NCBI RefSeq assembly: GCF_000212735.1
Contig: NC_015510.1
Span: 7,875,001 to 7,939,000, forward strand
Length of the DNA stretch: 64,000 nucleotides
Direction: 5' to 3'
Source of the DNA: Haliscomenobacter hydrossis DSM 1100
Lineage (GTDB): Bacteria; Bacteroidota; Bacteroidia; Chitinophagales; Saprospiraceae
This document shows, one piece after another, positions 45,450 through 54,698 of this stretch (position 1 is the stretch's first letter; each line of letters begins with the position of its first letter). The notes under the pieces are model-generated. The model was not told where the DNA came from, searched no databases, and saw only the letters and a list, made by a program, of their open reading frames with translations. The translations under genes were made by a program, and so were the position numbers.

Positions 45450-47374
45450 GTGCGCCACGAGGCGTGCGGTAAATATAAAATAAAACCTATGTGGATGCAA
45501 GAACCACACGAGCCAAGATGCCGATCAGCTTGAAGGAGGTGCGATTGTTGTGGAGGAAACGAAATGACAAGAGCTCGCACTAACGAGATGGATAAGCTGC
45601 ATTAGTTAGGCCTCGTTACACTGTTGGTAGTGGTCAGTCTGCCAGATTGGATGAAACCTGCCACCCCAATGGAAGCATCGGCAAAGTGCACAAAGGGGGC
45701 TACCCGGGGTAAAATAATGTTGCGTGTCCATCAAAGGTGCCGCATGAACGTGGGAGACCCTAACGGAGGGATATCCAACCCTGCCGAGGGAGTCGGAGAT
45801 GCCCATATTAGTGCTGATCCCCGAAAAGGTAAAAGCGGGAGGAGCGAAGGGGCATTACTATGAACAAAACTTGCAAAATGGAAGACCAGTCAAAATTGAG
45901 AAACAAGTATCATCAGAAAGACGGAGCGGAGGGAGAACTGCCACTATTCGGGAAGAAGAAATGGGAGATGAGCGATGCGGAAAGGGTATTTTCGTTACAA
46001 TGCAAGCTATACCAAAAAGCCAAGCAGGACAAGGGGTATAAGTTTTACGTGCTATACGACAAGGTGTTTCAAAAACATATGTTGAGCGTTGCGTGGAAGG
46101 CAGTAAAAGCCAACCAAGGCTCCCCCGGCATAGACGGGATCAGCATAAATGATATTGAGCAAGGCGGCGTGGAGAACTATTTGGAGGAACTAGGGGAAGA
46201 ACTAAGGACGAAACGCTACCGGGCGCAAGCAGTAAAACGGGTAATGATCCCGAAAGCGAACGGAGGAGAACGGCCATTAGGGATACCGACAGTTAGAGAC
46301 CGGATAGTACAGACAGCATGTAAACTACTAATAGAACCGATCTTTGAAGCGGACTTTGAGGAAAGTTCCTATGGGTTCCGGCCAGAACGCAGTTCTGGGG
46401 ATGCACTAGGAGCGATCAAGGGTTATCTACAGGAAGGGAAGAGTGAAGTATTGGATGCGGACTTGAGTAAATACTTTGATACGATACCACACGATAAACT
46501 GCTGATTGGGCTAAAAGAGCGGATCAGTGACGGACGGATATTGGACTTAATCGGTCAATGGTTGAAAGCGCCGATATACGAGGATGGACAGTTTAAAGGG
46601 GGTAAGAAGAACAAAGTAGGGACACCACAAGGGGGCGTGATCTCGCCCTTACTGGCCAATATATACCTGAACCTATTAGATCGGATCGTGAACAATCCGA
46701 AGAGTTTGTTTTACCAAGGTGGAGTGAAGATAGTACGGTATGCAGATGATTTTGTGTTAATGGGCAAACAGATCGGAGAACAGGTGAAGGAGCAGCTCAA
46801 AAGCTTGCTAAGTCGAATGGGATTAAGCTTGAATGAGCAGAAAACCCGAACGGTTGAAGCAAAAGCGGAGAGCTTTGACTTTTTAGGGTTCACCATCCGC
46901 TACGACAAGGATTTATGGGATCGTAACAAACGCTACTGGAACATCATTCCAAGTCAGAAATCGGAGCAAAAGATCCGAGACAAGATTGATACATATCTTG
47001 AAGCACATGGTCACTACAAGGGAGAACAAGTGAGCGAAGACCTGAATAAGCTATTACGGGGATGGTTGAACTACTTTGACATCAAAGGGGTGAGCTATCC
47101 AGCGGTGAGCAAAAGACGGTTACGGCACTACCTGCAAGAGCGACTGAACCGTTACTATAACCGCAAGAGTCAACGGAAGTGTAGGCTTTATGGACAAAGA
47201 GCCTTTGAGGCATTAGTCGAAAAGTATGGACTAATCGACCCGACGAAATACACTTCCGGAGGAGTTCGCCTGTGAAAGCTCATGAAGAAGTTCATAGGAA
47301 AGCCGTATGCGGGAAAACCGCACGTACGGATTGACGAGGGGGAGAAGCGGCAGCGCCGCTTCTCTCTACTCTAC
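45450..47374 (+). mobile_element. Group II intron, boundaries defined by the interrupted repeat
   Basis: The 5' end GTGCGCC at 45450 is the conserved group II start. Domain V is at about 47300-47333 (AGCCGTATGCGGGAAAACCG, then CACGTACGGATT), with the catalytic AGC. Domain VI (47334-47374) ends in CTACTCTAC. Joining the flanks gives AATCTGTGTTAATCTG-TGTGAATCCGTGG, an uninterrupted piece of the CACAGAT-type palindrome family, which supports these exact ends. Domains I-IV lie in the non-coding 45451-45859. The ORF is in domain IV. Length is 1925 nt. Confidence 0.9.
45860..47275 (+). CDS. ltrA: Group II intron reverse transcriptase/maturase
   Basis: The 471-aa protein has the RT blocks GSPGIDGISINDIEQGG, RPLGIPTVRDRIVQTACKLL, EADFEESSYGFRPERSSGDA, DLSKYFDTIPHDKL, GTPQGGVISPLLANIYLNLL and the catalytic YADDFVLMG. 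The maturase X domain follows (LLRGWLNYFDIKGVSYPAVS, then RRLRHYLQERLNRYYNRK). No C-terminal HNH endonuclease domain is present, so retrohoming would rely on nicked or single-stranded target DNA. All motifs are intact, so the element may be active. It splices its host RNA and copies it into DNA. Confidence 0.97.
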   Translation: MNKTCKMEDQSKLRNKYHQKDGAEGELPLFGKKKWEMSDAERVFSLQCKLYQKAKQDKGYKFYVLYDKVFQKHMLSVAWKAVKANQGSPGIDGISINDIEQGGVENYLEELGEELRTKRYRAQAVKRVMIPKANGGERPLGIPTVRDRIVQTACKLLIEPIFEADFEESSYGFRPERSSGDALGAIKGYLQEGKSEVLDADLSKYFDTIPHDKLLIGLKERISDGRILDLIGQWLKAPIYEDGQFKGGKKNKVGTPQGGVISPLLANIYLNLLDRIVNNPKSLFYQGGVKIVRYADDFVLMGKQIGEQVKEQLKSLLSRMGLSLNEQKTRTVEAKAESFDFLGFTIRYDKDLWDRNKRYWNIIPSQKSEQKIRDKIDTYLEAHGHYKGEQVSEDLNKLLRGWLNYFDIKGVSYPAVSKRRLRHYLQERLNRYYNRKSQRKCRLYGQRAFEALVEKYGLIDPTKYTSGGVRL

Positions 47375-47406
47375 TGTGAATCCGTGGTGAATAAAAACAC
47401 GATGTG

Positions 47407-50400
47407 CTACGGCATTTTTAAATACTCCTCAAAAGATTTCACCTTCAGCGCCACCATTCCATTTTTGCCCAACAGCTCATTCAATTTGGCCAAATGTTTG
47501 TCCTTTAACTTTTGAAACTCAAGTTTGGCGGTGTTAAAACCTCCTTCAATGAACTTGAGGTTTCCCAACTCATTGGCCGAAGGTTTGTACAAGCTGGAGG
47601 CAAGATTGTTGTAAAGTGCGGCCATTTTTTCGCGGAGTTGAAGCTCACCCGCAGACACGTAGTTGTCGCCAGTGGTGACCACCAAGGTTTCCTTTAACTT
47701 CTTGAATTCGGCCAACATGGGGCTGATGGTGTTGGACAGGTTTGCATCTTTAACCAGGAGCTGATTGGCTACCGCTGCGGTTTCATCCAATTCGTACACC
47801 AGATAGGCCAAGGATTGGGTCATGTCGAACATTTTCTGGATCGTTTGTTCCTTCACTTTGCGTTCTTCCAGCGTAAGTTTGGAACGTGGATCGTAAGAGA
47901 TGTCCCAATCATGGATATAGGTTTCGGTGCCCTTCTGGACCACAATTTTGTATTTCCCAGCAGGAACGCGGAGAGGGGCACCAAAAGTGAGGGTTTGGCC
48001 TTTGGCAATTTTTGGGGTTTTGCTGGTATAGCCCCATTCAACGATGTTGATGCCTTTGGTTTTTCCAGGTGTAATATCCGCGAGCTTTTGGCCAGCAGCA
48101 TTCTGGATTTCCATGGTGAATTTGCCCAGGGTGTGGCGCTTTTTGAGGTAGTACACGATCTGCCCTGCCCGTGAAGGGTTGGGCCCAACGAACTGGGTCT
48201 CGCCGCTGGTGCCGCCAAATCCGTTTTCGTCATACATGATGGCAGGCCGGTTTTTGAAAAAATGCAAATCCTTGGCCAGTACCTCATCGTTGATCTGGCG
48301 CAAAGGGCTAATGTCGTCAATGATGATGACACCCCGGCCGTGAGTGCCCATCACCAGGTCATTGGTTTTGCGCTGGATTTCAATAAAATGCACTGCTACG
48401 GCTGGCATGTTGTTGGTGAATTTGTACCAGTCCTTTCCCCCATTCAGGGTGATGTACAAGCCGAACTCGGTACCCAGAAAGAGTAGATTAGGATTCACAA
48501 AATCTTCCTGGATGTTGCGCGCGATGCCTTCCACATCGGGCGTCAAAACCGAAGTCCAGGTAGCGCCGAAGTTGGTGGTTTTGTAGGCGTAGGGCTTCAT
48601 GTCGCCGCTGGAATGGCCGTCAAACACCGCGTAGGCGGTTCCTTTGTTAAAACTGCTGGGTTCGATGTGGTAACACCAGGTTCCAGCGGGTAACCCCGGC
48701 AGATTAGTGTTGACGTTTTTCCAGGTTTTGCCTCCATCCTGGGTAATTTGTACATTGCCATCATCGGTACCCACCCAAATGACTTTTTCATCGAGCGGAG
48801 ATTCCGAGATCGTGAAAATCGTGCAATGGTTTTCTGCCCCCGAATTGTCGGTTGACAAGCCACCCGAATTGCCCTGATCATACTTTTTAGGGTCTTTAGT
48901 GGTCAAGTCGGGCGATATTTTGACCCAAGTATCACCCATGTCCTCCGACTTGTGTAAAAACTGGCTACCCATGTAAAAACGATCGGGCTGGTGTCGGCTG
49001 GTGGCCATGGGCGGGTTCCAGTTCCAACGCAATTTGGGGTCGCCGATCACGGGTAAGGGTTGAATTACCCGGAATTGGCCTTTTTCAAGATCTACTCGCC
49101 ACACGTTGTCGGCGCCTTGCATTTCTGAATAGGCGATGCGTTTGGTGGGGTGGGGGAGCACCCGAAATCCATCTCCAGCGCCGATCAGGTTCCAATCACG
49201 GGCTTCGATGCCACCAGGTGAGGAGGAAGGGCCATACCAGGCGTTGTTGTCCTGCAATCCGCCGTAGATATTGTAGGGCTCCTGATTGTCGACGCTGACG
49301 TGGTAAAATTGCGATACAGGCAGATTTTCTACAATTTCCATCGTGGTTCCGCCATTCCAGGAGCGGTACACACCGCCATCGGTGGCGGCAAACAGGCGTT
49401 CGGAGTCATTGATGGCAAAAACGACATCGTGGATATCTGAGTGCATCGCACCCAGGTTGCGAAAGGTTTTGCCACCGTCCCGTGAAATGGAACCAGATAA
49501 GCCACCTTTGGCAATCACATCCGGATTGCGCGGATCAACGGTAATTCGGGAAAAATAAAAAGGACGCACCACAATGCCGAAGTCATTGTTCAACTGTTTC
49601 CAGGATGCACCAGCGTCATCGCTGCGGTACAAACCCTTGTCTTTGTCTTGTTCGGATTCAATGACGGTGTACAATATCTTGGGATTAGATGGCGCAATGG
49701 CGATGCCCAGACGGCCCAGTTTGCCACTGGGAAAGCCGTTGTGGATTTTGTTCCAGGTTTTGCCGCCATCGGTAGATTTGTACAGGGCGCTGTTGGCTCC
49801 GCCGGAATTGAAATTCCAGGCGGTGCGGCGAAATTCCCAAAAAGAGGCATACAACACTGCGGGATTGTTGGGATCCATGGCCAGGTCAGCACAGCCCGTT
49901 TTTGGGTCTACGTACAGGATTTTGTTCCAGGTTTTGCCGCCGTCGTTGGTTTTGTATACGCCACGGTCTTCGCTGTCGCTCCACAAGGCACCGAGAACTG
50001 CTACGTATATTTCATTGGGGTCTTTCGGGTTGACAATGATGTTGGCAATCCGTTCAGATTTTTCCAGCCCCATTTTGGTCCAGTTGATGCCCCCATCCGC
50101 AGATCGGTAAATGCCATTGCCAATGGAAACGCTGTTGCGGGTCCAGGTTTCGCCAGTGCCCACCCAAACCACGTTGTCGGGCGCGCTGGGATCTACAGCG
50201 ACTGCGCCGATGGACTGGCAATGGTTGTCAAAAACGGAGTTGAAACGTGCGCCCCCGTCATTACTTTTCCAGACCCCACCTCCGGCGGTACCGGCATAAA
50301 TGATTTTGGGATTGCTGGGATGCAATTCCAAATCGGTGATTCGGCCACTCATGATGGCGGGCCCAATCTGGCGGGCACGGAGGTCACCAAATAATTCTTT

Positions 50401-50481
50401 GCCCTTAGTGATGGCGTCTTGCGCGGGGAGGAATGCCGGCAAAAGCAAGCTTAAACAGATGAAGGTGTATATCTTCTGCAT
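47407..50481 (-). CDS. Sortilin-like Asp-box beta-propeller protein, secreted (copy 2)
   Basis: The 1024-aa product has a signal peptide (FICLSLLLPAFLPAQ) and a propeller built of Asp-box units (VWKSNDGGARFNSVFDNH, IYRSADGGINWTKMGL, YKTNDGGKTWNKILY, LYKSTDGGKTWNKIHNG). The opening ARQIGPAIMSGRITDLELHP is the counterpart of GPTVHSGRIVDVDV in copy 1. The C-terminal part has a coiled segment (EERKVKEQTIQKMFDMTQSL) absent from copy 1. The function is probably carbohydrate or peptide binding at the surface; catalysis cannot be shown. The group II intron ends 32 nt from its stop. Confidence 0.85.
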   Translation of the reverse strand: MQKIYTFICLSLLLPAFLPAQDAITKGKELFGDLRARQIGPAIMSGRITDLELHPSNPKIIYAGTAGGGVWKSNDGGARFNSVFDNHCQSIGAVAVDPSAPDNVVWVGTGETWTRNSVSIGNGIYRSADGGINWTKMGLEKSERIANIIVNPKDPNEIYVAVLGALWSDSEDRGVYKTNDGGKTWNKILYVDPKTGCADLAMDPNNPAVLYASFWEFRRTAWNFNSGGANSALYKSTDGGKTWNKIHNGFPSGKLGRLGIAIAPSNPKILYTVIESEQDKDKGLYRSDDAGASWKQLNNDFGIVVRPFYFSRITVDPRNPDVIAKGGLSGSISRDGGKTFRNLGAMHSDIHDVVFAINDSERLFAATDGGVYRSWNGGTTMEIVENLPVSQFYHVSVDNQEPYNIYGGLQDNNAWYGPSSSPGGIEARDWNLIGAGDGFRVLPHPTKRIAYSEMQGADNVWRVDLEKGQFRVIQPLPVIGDPKLRWNWNPPMATSRHQPDRFYMGSQFLHKSEDMGDTWVKISPDLTTKDPKKYDQGNSGGLSTDNSGAENHCTIFTISESPLDEKVIWVGTDDGNVQITQDGGKTWKNVNTNLPGLPAGTWCYHIEPSSFNKGTAYAVFDGHSSGDMKPYAYKTTNFGATWTSVLTPDVEGIARNIQEDFVNPNLLFLGTEFGLYITLNGGKDWYKFTNNMPAVAVHFIEIQRKTNDLVMGTHGRGVIIIDDISPLRQINDEVLAKDLHFFKNRPAIMYDENGFGGTSGETQFVGPNPSRAGQIVYYLKKRHTLGKFTMEIQNAAGQKLADITPGKTKGINIVEWGYTSKTPKIAKGQTLTFGAPLRVPAGKYKIVVQKGTETYIHDWDISYDPRSKLTLEERKVKEQTIQKMFDMTQSLAYLVYELDETAAVANQLLVKDANLSNTISPMLAEFKKLKETLVVTTGDNYVSAGELQLREKMAALYNNLASSLYKPSANELGNLKFIEGGFNTAKLEFQKLKDKHLAKLNELLGKNGMVALKVKSFEEYLKMP

Positions 50482-50514
50482 TTTTTTTTGGTTGAGCGAT
50501 TCGATAAAATAAAA

Positions 50515-50579
50515 AAACTGCTTTCCACCTGATCAATGGGAGGTTGGTTTCCGGTTGATGTCAAGTGAAAAAGCAGTTT
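50515..50579 (-). terminator. Hairpin downstream of the LolA-like gene
   Basis: AAACTGCTTTCCACCTGA pairs with TCAAGTGAAAAAGCAGTTT with a few mismatches. On the minus strand it follows the gene ending at 50621 and precedes the sortilin-like gene. Confidence 0.6.
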
Positions 50580-50620
50580 CTTGGACCTGTGATGCAGGCA
50601 TTATTTTTTAAGGATGATCC

Positions 50621-51373
50621 TTACTTCTCTTCCGTAAACACAAACTCCTTCGGATCAACCTGCGGATTCAATTCGATCTTAGTGATGACAATGGGTTGGC
50701 TACCTGCTCCTTTGACACCTTGTCCAAGTGCAAAAGGAAAAAACAGGCCATCCACTTCCTGATAATCACTCATGGTAATTTGGGAAATTTGTCCTTTGGC
50801 TGGGCCAACCTTGACTTCTGATTCTACCAGGATGGGAATAAAATCTTCCGCATCAAAAAAGTAGAAAGAGACATTTTCTTCGGTTTTGCCTTCGATGGTG
50901 TAAGGCTTTTTGGTCAACTTGATTTTGAAGGTTTCCGTGCCTTCCACGGTTTCTTTGCCAACCAATTCCACCTTGTACCCTTTGGTGCCGTAATCCAGAA
51001 ATGGATCCGGGAAATCGCCCAGACTGGTTTTGAACATCGCGGTAGCTTCGGCGTCACTTTTTTCGGCCTTCATGGTCATGAAGTTGGTGCCCCACAGGTC
51101 TTTGCCATCAAAAACGCCCTGCTTTAAGGTTTTTCCTTGAAAGTTAATGCTGGTCATTTGGCGGCCATCCTTGAGGTTGTAAATCTCCAGGGGAATGTCC
51201 ATGCCGCCTTGATTGACCTTGGCAGACATTTTTATCCCCTCCAGTTTGCTCAATTTTTCTCCTCCTCCCATGGCGGTAAGGTATTTGCTGATGATCTCTT
51301 CGGCGGTTTGCGCATAGCTTGCGGTGAAGCTGGTAGACAGGATTAGGGCAAAAAAGAAGAATGCTGTTTTCAT
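50621..51373 (-). CDS. LolA-fold secreted protein (outer-membrane lipoprotein-sorting-like)
   Basis: From the Met at 51373 (250 aa) there is a signal peptide (FFFALILSTSFTASYAQ). The mature part is a half-barrel of the LolA/LppX type: IISKYLTAMGGGEKLSKLEG, YNLKDGRQMTSINFQGKTL, KGYKVELVGKETVEGTETFK, YFFDAEDFIPILVESEVKV, ISQITMSDYQEVDGLFFPFA. Proteins with this fold carry lipids or lipoproteins across the periplasm. It is likely not LolA itself because a LolB or LolCDE context is missing. The longer frame to 51421 would hide the signal. Confidence 0.8.
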   Translation of the reverse strand: MKTAFFFFALILSTSFTASYAQTAEEIISKYLTAMGGGEKLSKLEGIKMSAKVNQGGMDIPLEIYNLKDGRQMTSINFQGKTLKQGVFDGKDLWGTNFMTMKAEKSDAEATAMFKTSLGDFPDPFLDYGTKGYKVELVGKETVEGTETFKIKLTKKPYTIEGKTEENVSFYFFDAEDFIPILVESEVKVGPAKGQISQITMSDYQEVDGLFFPFALGQGVKGAGSQPIVITKIELNPQVDPKEFVFTEEK

Positions 51374-51537
51374 AAGTGGTGGTAATTTGTTTTGGTTAAA
51401 TAGAGGTTTGTGATAGGACAAAGAAAAGGAGAAGAATGTTCAGGAAATGGATAATTATAAAAATGAGGGTAAAGTATAGACGAGTGTTGATTTTTGGGAT
51501 ATGAAGGCGGTTTTTATGAATTTAGTCCCGGGAAAAT

Positions 51538-51579
51538 AAACATACCCTTCAGGCTCATCAAAGCTTGAAGGGTATGTTT
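51538..51579 (-). terminator. Intrinsic terminator after the PorE-like gene
   Basis: AAACATACCCTTCA pairs with TGAAGGGTATGTTT around a short loop. On the minus strand this follows the gene ending at 51598 and is bounded by A/T-rich flanks. Confidence 0.85.
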
Positions 51580-51597
51580 AAGTCATCGGTTGACAAC

Positions 51598-53586
51598 TCA
51601 CTCTACAACCCGAAACGCAGTCCTGCGATTCAACTGGTGCTCATCCTCACTACATCTCGCGCAAGCGCAAGTTGCCTCAGGCACTCCTTCGCCGTAGCCG
51701 CGTGCTTCCAGACGTTGCGCTTCAATCCCTTTGCTGATCAGGTAATCCACGGCAGATTGCGCTCGTTTTTGCGACAAAGACTCGTTGTACACATCCGTGC
51801 CTCGACAATCCGTATGTGAGGAGAGTTGAATTCTGACTTTTGGGTTCAATTTGAGGGTTTCAGCCAGTTTATCCAAAGTTGGTTGGGCATCGGCACGGAT
51901 GTCCCATTTGTCCAGATCATAATAAATGTTCTCCAGGCGGATTTCTTTGTCGAGGTAGATTTTGTCAAGGACAATCTCTATTTCAAAAATCTGCTCGGGG
52001 TTTTTGGGATCTTTGGCGATGCCTTTGGTGGAAAATTTGGCAGAATTGTTGAGGTAGCCCGGGTGCGAGGCCAGAAAATTGTAATCGAGGTTCTCGGAAA
52101 GTTCCAGGCGGAAATGCCCTTCGGCGTCCACGGTGATGGTTTCGGTTTTGTTGCCAATTTTGATGTCCACCTTGGATTCGGGTAGCGGTTTGCGGCCTAG
52201 CACCTTACTGTTGGGGTTGTTGGCGTCCTGGAAGATTTTTTCCAGCACAAAACCATCTAGGATCAGCTTGGCCTTAGGTTCTTCCTTTGGGCGCTCCGCT
52301 ACGGGCGGCGGGGGAGGAGGAGGTACATAACGCCGCTCAAAAGTATAAATGTCGTCGTTGCCTTGGCCCTCGCTGCGGCTGGAAGTGAAATAGCCCATGC
52401 TGGTGACCCCCGAGTCGCGTTTGGACTGGTAGTCAACCAGAAAGCCAAAATCATCGCCCATGGAGTTGATCGGGGGCTTGAGGTTGAAGGCAGGTGCCCA
52501 GTCACCATTTTTGAGGCGATAGGTTTTGAAAATATCCAGGCCACCCATGCCCGGATGGGTATCGGAGGAAAAATAGAGGGTATCGTTGTCGAGGCTAGGG
52601 AAAAGTTCATCACCCAGGGTATTGATGGTTCGGGGCAGAAGTTTGGGTTCCGTCCATTCGCTGCCAACGCGCTCGCTCATCCAAATATCGTGTCCTCCCC
52701 AACCGTCGGGGTGAAGCGCGGAATAGTAGAGCGTTTTTCCATCAGCCGAAAGGCAAGGCTGTCCGTAATTGATGCCCGCTTGCTGGAAACTCAGGGGTTC
52801 GGGAGCAATCCAGGAGGTGCCATCAAATACACTGTGCATGATTTTGCAGAATTGATCTTCCTTTTTAGTGCCAGTACAACGGGTGAAAAACACTTCGGTG
52901 AAGTTGGCATTGAAGGTGGCGGTACCCTCATTGGCCATCGTATTGATGGCGGCGCTAAAATTGCTGGCATCGCCAGTCTGGGTGTTTACCGCAAAAAGGT
53001 CGCTGAAGTCATTGCCCGTCCAGGCGTAGACTTTTTTGTCGCCCGTCGCTGTGGCGCGATCAGAGGTAATGACCAGTTGATCTTTAAAAAACACCGGGGC
53101 ATAATCGGCGTATTTGGAGTTGAAGGTGGCGGGTTCGACGGAGTATTCGGGTGTTTTGATTTTTTTCCAGCCTTCGGCCACGTCACAGGCGGCAATTTCT
53201 TTGCGGTATTCGTAAGGGCTACCAATTTCAATACCCAGGTTTTTGTAGGCCTCTTTGGCATCGGCGTAGCGTCCGGCCATTTTGAGGGCTTGGGCCATTT
53301 CTTTGAGGGCATCGGTGCCTGCCTGGTTGTCGTAGGCTTTTTGAAACCAGTCGATGGCCTGTTCACTTTGGTTGGTTGCTTTGAGGGATAAGCCGAGCAT
53401 GTAAGCAATTTTTCCTTTTTCGAGGCGGGTTTTGGCCTTGTTGAACTCTTTTTGCAGGAGCCCCACGGCTACTTTGTATTGTTTGGCCTCATAGGCGGTT
53501 TTGCCGTCGCGCACCTGATTGGCTACACTACACGCGCTAAGCAAAAAAAGCAAGGATAAACTGATAACAGAAAAAATAGCCTTCAT
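51598..53586 (-). CDS. PorE-like lipoprotein: TPR, WD40-type propeller, CarbopepD_reg domain and OmpA domain
   Basis: The 662-aa product has a lipobox (SLLFLLSACSVANQVRDGK), TPR repeats (residues 20-130), a PD40/WD40-like propeller (about 165-410; YYSALHPDGWGGHDIWMSE, YFSSDTHPGMGGLDIFKTY), a carboxypeptidase-regulatory-like domain (about 440-540) and an OmpA-like peptidoglycan-binding domain at the end (IYYDLDKWDIRADAQPTLDK, IQLSSHTDCRGTDVYNESLS). This order is that of PorE of the type IX secretion system, which ties the PorKN ring to peptidoglycan. Paralogues without a secretion role also exist in this group, so the T9SS assignment is likely but not proved. Confidence 0.87.
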   Translation of the reverse strand: MKAIFSVISLSLLFLLSACSVANQVRDGKTAYEAKQYKVAVGLLQKEFNKAKTRLEKGKIAYMLGLSLKATNQSEQAIDWFQKAYDNQAGTDALKEMAQALKMAGRYADAKEAYKNLGIEIGSPYEYRKEIAACDVAEGWKKIKTPEYSVEPATFNSKYADYAPVFFKDQLVITSDRATATGDKKVYAWTGNDFSDLFAVNTQTGDASNFSAAINTMANEGTATFNANFTEVFFTRCTGTKKEDQFCKIMHSVFDGTSWIAPEPLSFQQAGINYGQPCLSADGKTLYYSALHPDGWGGHDIWMSERVGSEWTEPKLLPRTINTLGDELFPSLDNDTLYFSSDTHPGMGGLDIFKTYRLKNGDWAPAFNLKPPINSMGDDFGFLVDYQSKRDSGVTSMGYFTSSRSEGQGNDDIYTFERRYVPPPPPPPVAERPKEEPKAKLILDGFVLEKIFQDANNPNSKVLGRKPLPESKVDIKIGNKTETITVDAEGHFRLELSENLDYNFLASHPGYLNNSAKFSTKGIAKDPKNPEQIFEIEIVLDKIYLDKEIRLENIYYDLDKWDIRADAQPTLDKLAETLKLNPKVRIQLSSHTDCRGTDVYNESLSQKRAQSAVDYLISKGIEAQRLEARGYGEGVPEATCACARCSEDEHQLNRRTAFRVVE

Positions 53587-53737
53587 ACGATCGTTTTGTG
53601 ACGGGAATATAAGAAAAACGTAGAAAAGGGTGGAAGAGTTTATTGGTCGTTGGCGTTACAATTGCTGAAAAAGGAAAAAGTGCTTGACTTAAACACTTTT
53701 TTGTGTTAACTTTATTTTTTATCAAAAAATTTAAAGG

Positions 53738-53973
53738 ATGGATGCAAAGTCAAAAAAAGCAATCATAAACCTTGGAATTAGTGAAGAAGTGCTTCAACGA
53801 TACCTTATGTTGCTGAAAAAAGAGACAGGGAACAATTGACATCGGATGAACACGAAGAATTGATTGCGATTTCGGATGAAATAGAAATTGCAAATGCCGA
53901 AAGAGTAAGAAAACTTGTTGAGAAGGGCTTAATGACATTGGATTACAGGGAGAGGCTAAGAAAAATTGATTAG
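53738..53973 (+). pseudogene. Frameshifted small antitoxin-like gene
   Basis: The first frame (MDAKSKKAIINLGISEEVLQ, 33 aa) stops at 53839. The next frame carries on with KRDREQLTSDEHEELIAISD, then EIEIANAERVRKLVEKGLMT, to a TAG at 53971-53973. The joined product would be about 77 aa and resembles small helical proteins that often precede HNH or PIN-type genes, as I recall it; the link is tentative. The last codons overlap the left inverted repeat of the DUF559 element (53966), so insertion may have trimmed the end. A promoter-like TTG-N20-TAACTTTA lies just upstream. Confidence 0.55.
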
Positions 53974-54618
53974 TTGTTGATATTGAACATTTTGCAAAAG
54001 TTGAACAACCCCCGACCCCTAAAGGGGAGTACATTTGAGGTAAGCACAAATACCAATCGGTTTCCCAAATGACGACAATTATTTTTCTAAAATTTGGATG
54101 ATAGTACCCAAGACTGATGGTAAGTTCGTTAAAATATCTTGATTTGTGAACCTTAGTTCTTTGATCCCAGCTTGATATAATAGTTCTGTTCTTGCTCGAT
54201 CATATAGTTGCTGTTCTTGCTCTAAGTGATACTCGCCATCAATCTCAATGGCAAGTTTAGCCGCATGACAATAAAAGTCAAGAATAAATATTCCAACAGG
54301 ATGCTGTCTCCTGAATTTATAGCCTTTCAATTTTTTGTTTCTCAATTCTTCCCACAAAGCACTCTCTGCTGGTGTTGAATTTACCCTATTTTGCTTTGCA
54401 AATTCAAAATTTCTAGTCAATGCACCATAGTACATTTCAAGTTGGTCATTTTGTTTGGCCATTTTAGTATGGTTTCGTGAACGAATTAATATTCCAAGTT
54501 GTCAAAAATGTATTTTTTTACAAAAAGCAAGACTTTAGACCTACCTAAAATGTGCTCCCCTTTAGGGGTCGGGGGTTGTTCAACTTTTGCAAAATGTTCA
54601 ATATCAACAACTAATCAA
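53966..54618. mobile_element. Putative DUF559 element bounded by 78-bp inverted repeats
   Basis: The left arm 53966-54043 (TTGATTAGTTGTTGATATTG...) and the right arm 54541-54618 are inverted copies differing at only a few positions. Each arm contains a small hairpin CCCC-TAAA-GGGG next to CCCCCGA. The only gene inside is the minus-strand DUF559 gene. No clear target duplication is seen at the ends (A-rich on both sides). This is a self-contained 653-bp unit: a nuclease-type gene in a cage of palindromes. The mobility is inferred, not shown. Confidence 0.75.
54079..54462 (-). CDS. DUF559 (PD-(D/E)xK/Vsr-like) endonuclease-domain protein
   Basis: The 127-aa product matches DUF559: STPAESALWEELRNKKLKGY, KFRRQHPVGIFILDFYCHAA, KLAIEIDGEYHLEQEQQLYD, RARTELLYQAGIKELRFTNQ. 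The acidic residues of ILDFYC and AIEIDG correspond to a PD-(D/E)xK-like nuclease core related to very-short-patch-repair (Vsr) enzymes. It has no signal peptide. The gene is the sole cargo between two 78-bp inverted repeats. Its activity has not been defined in the literature I know. Start MAKQNDQLEMYYGAL is the first Met. Confidence 0.88.
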   Translation of the reverse strand: MAKQNDQLEMYYGALTRNFEFAKQNRVNSTPAESALWEELRNKKLKGYKFRRQHPVGIFILDFYCHAAKLAIEIDGEYHLEQEQQLYDRARTELLYQAGIKELRFTNQDILTNLPSVLGTIIQILEK

Positions 54619-54698
54619 AAAATATGAAGGAATAGCAACAAAAAACCGGTAGCCAAGCTTGCGCTCAACCACCGGTTCGGTATATTCAAAAGATACAA

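Noticed and set aside
52363-53391. 342-aa plus-strand frame over the PorE-like gene
   Set aside because: It is Gly/Phe/Val-rich without domains and opposite a clearly supported lipoprotein.
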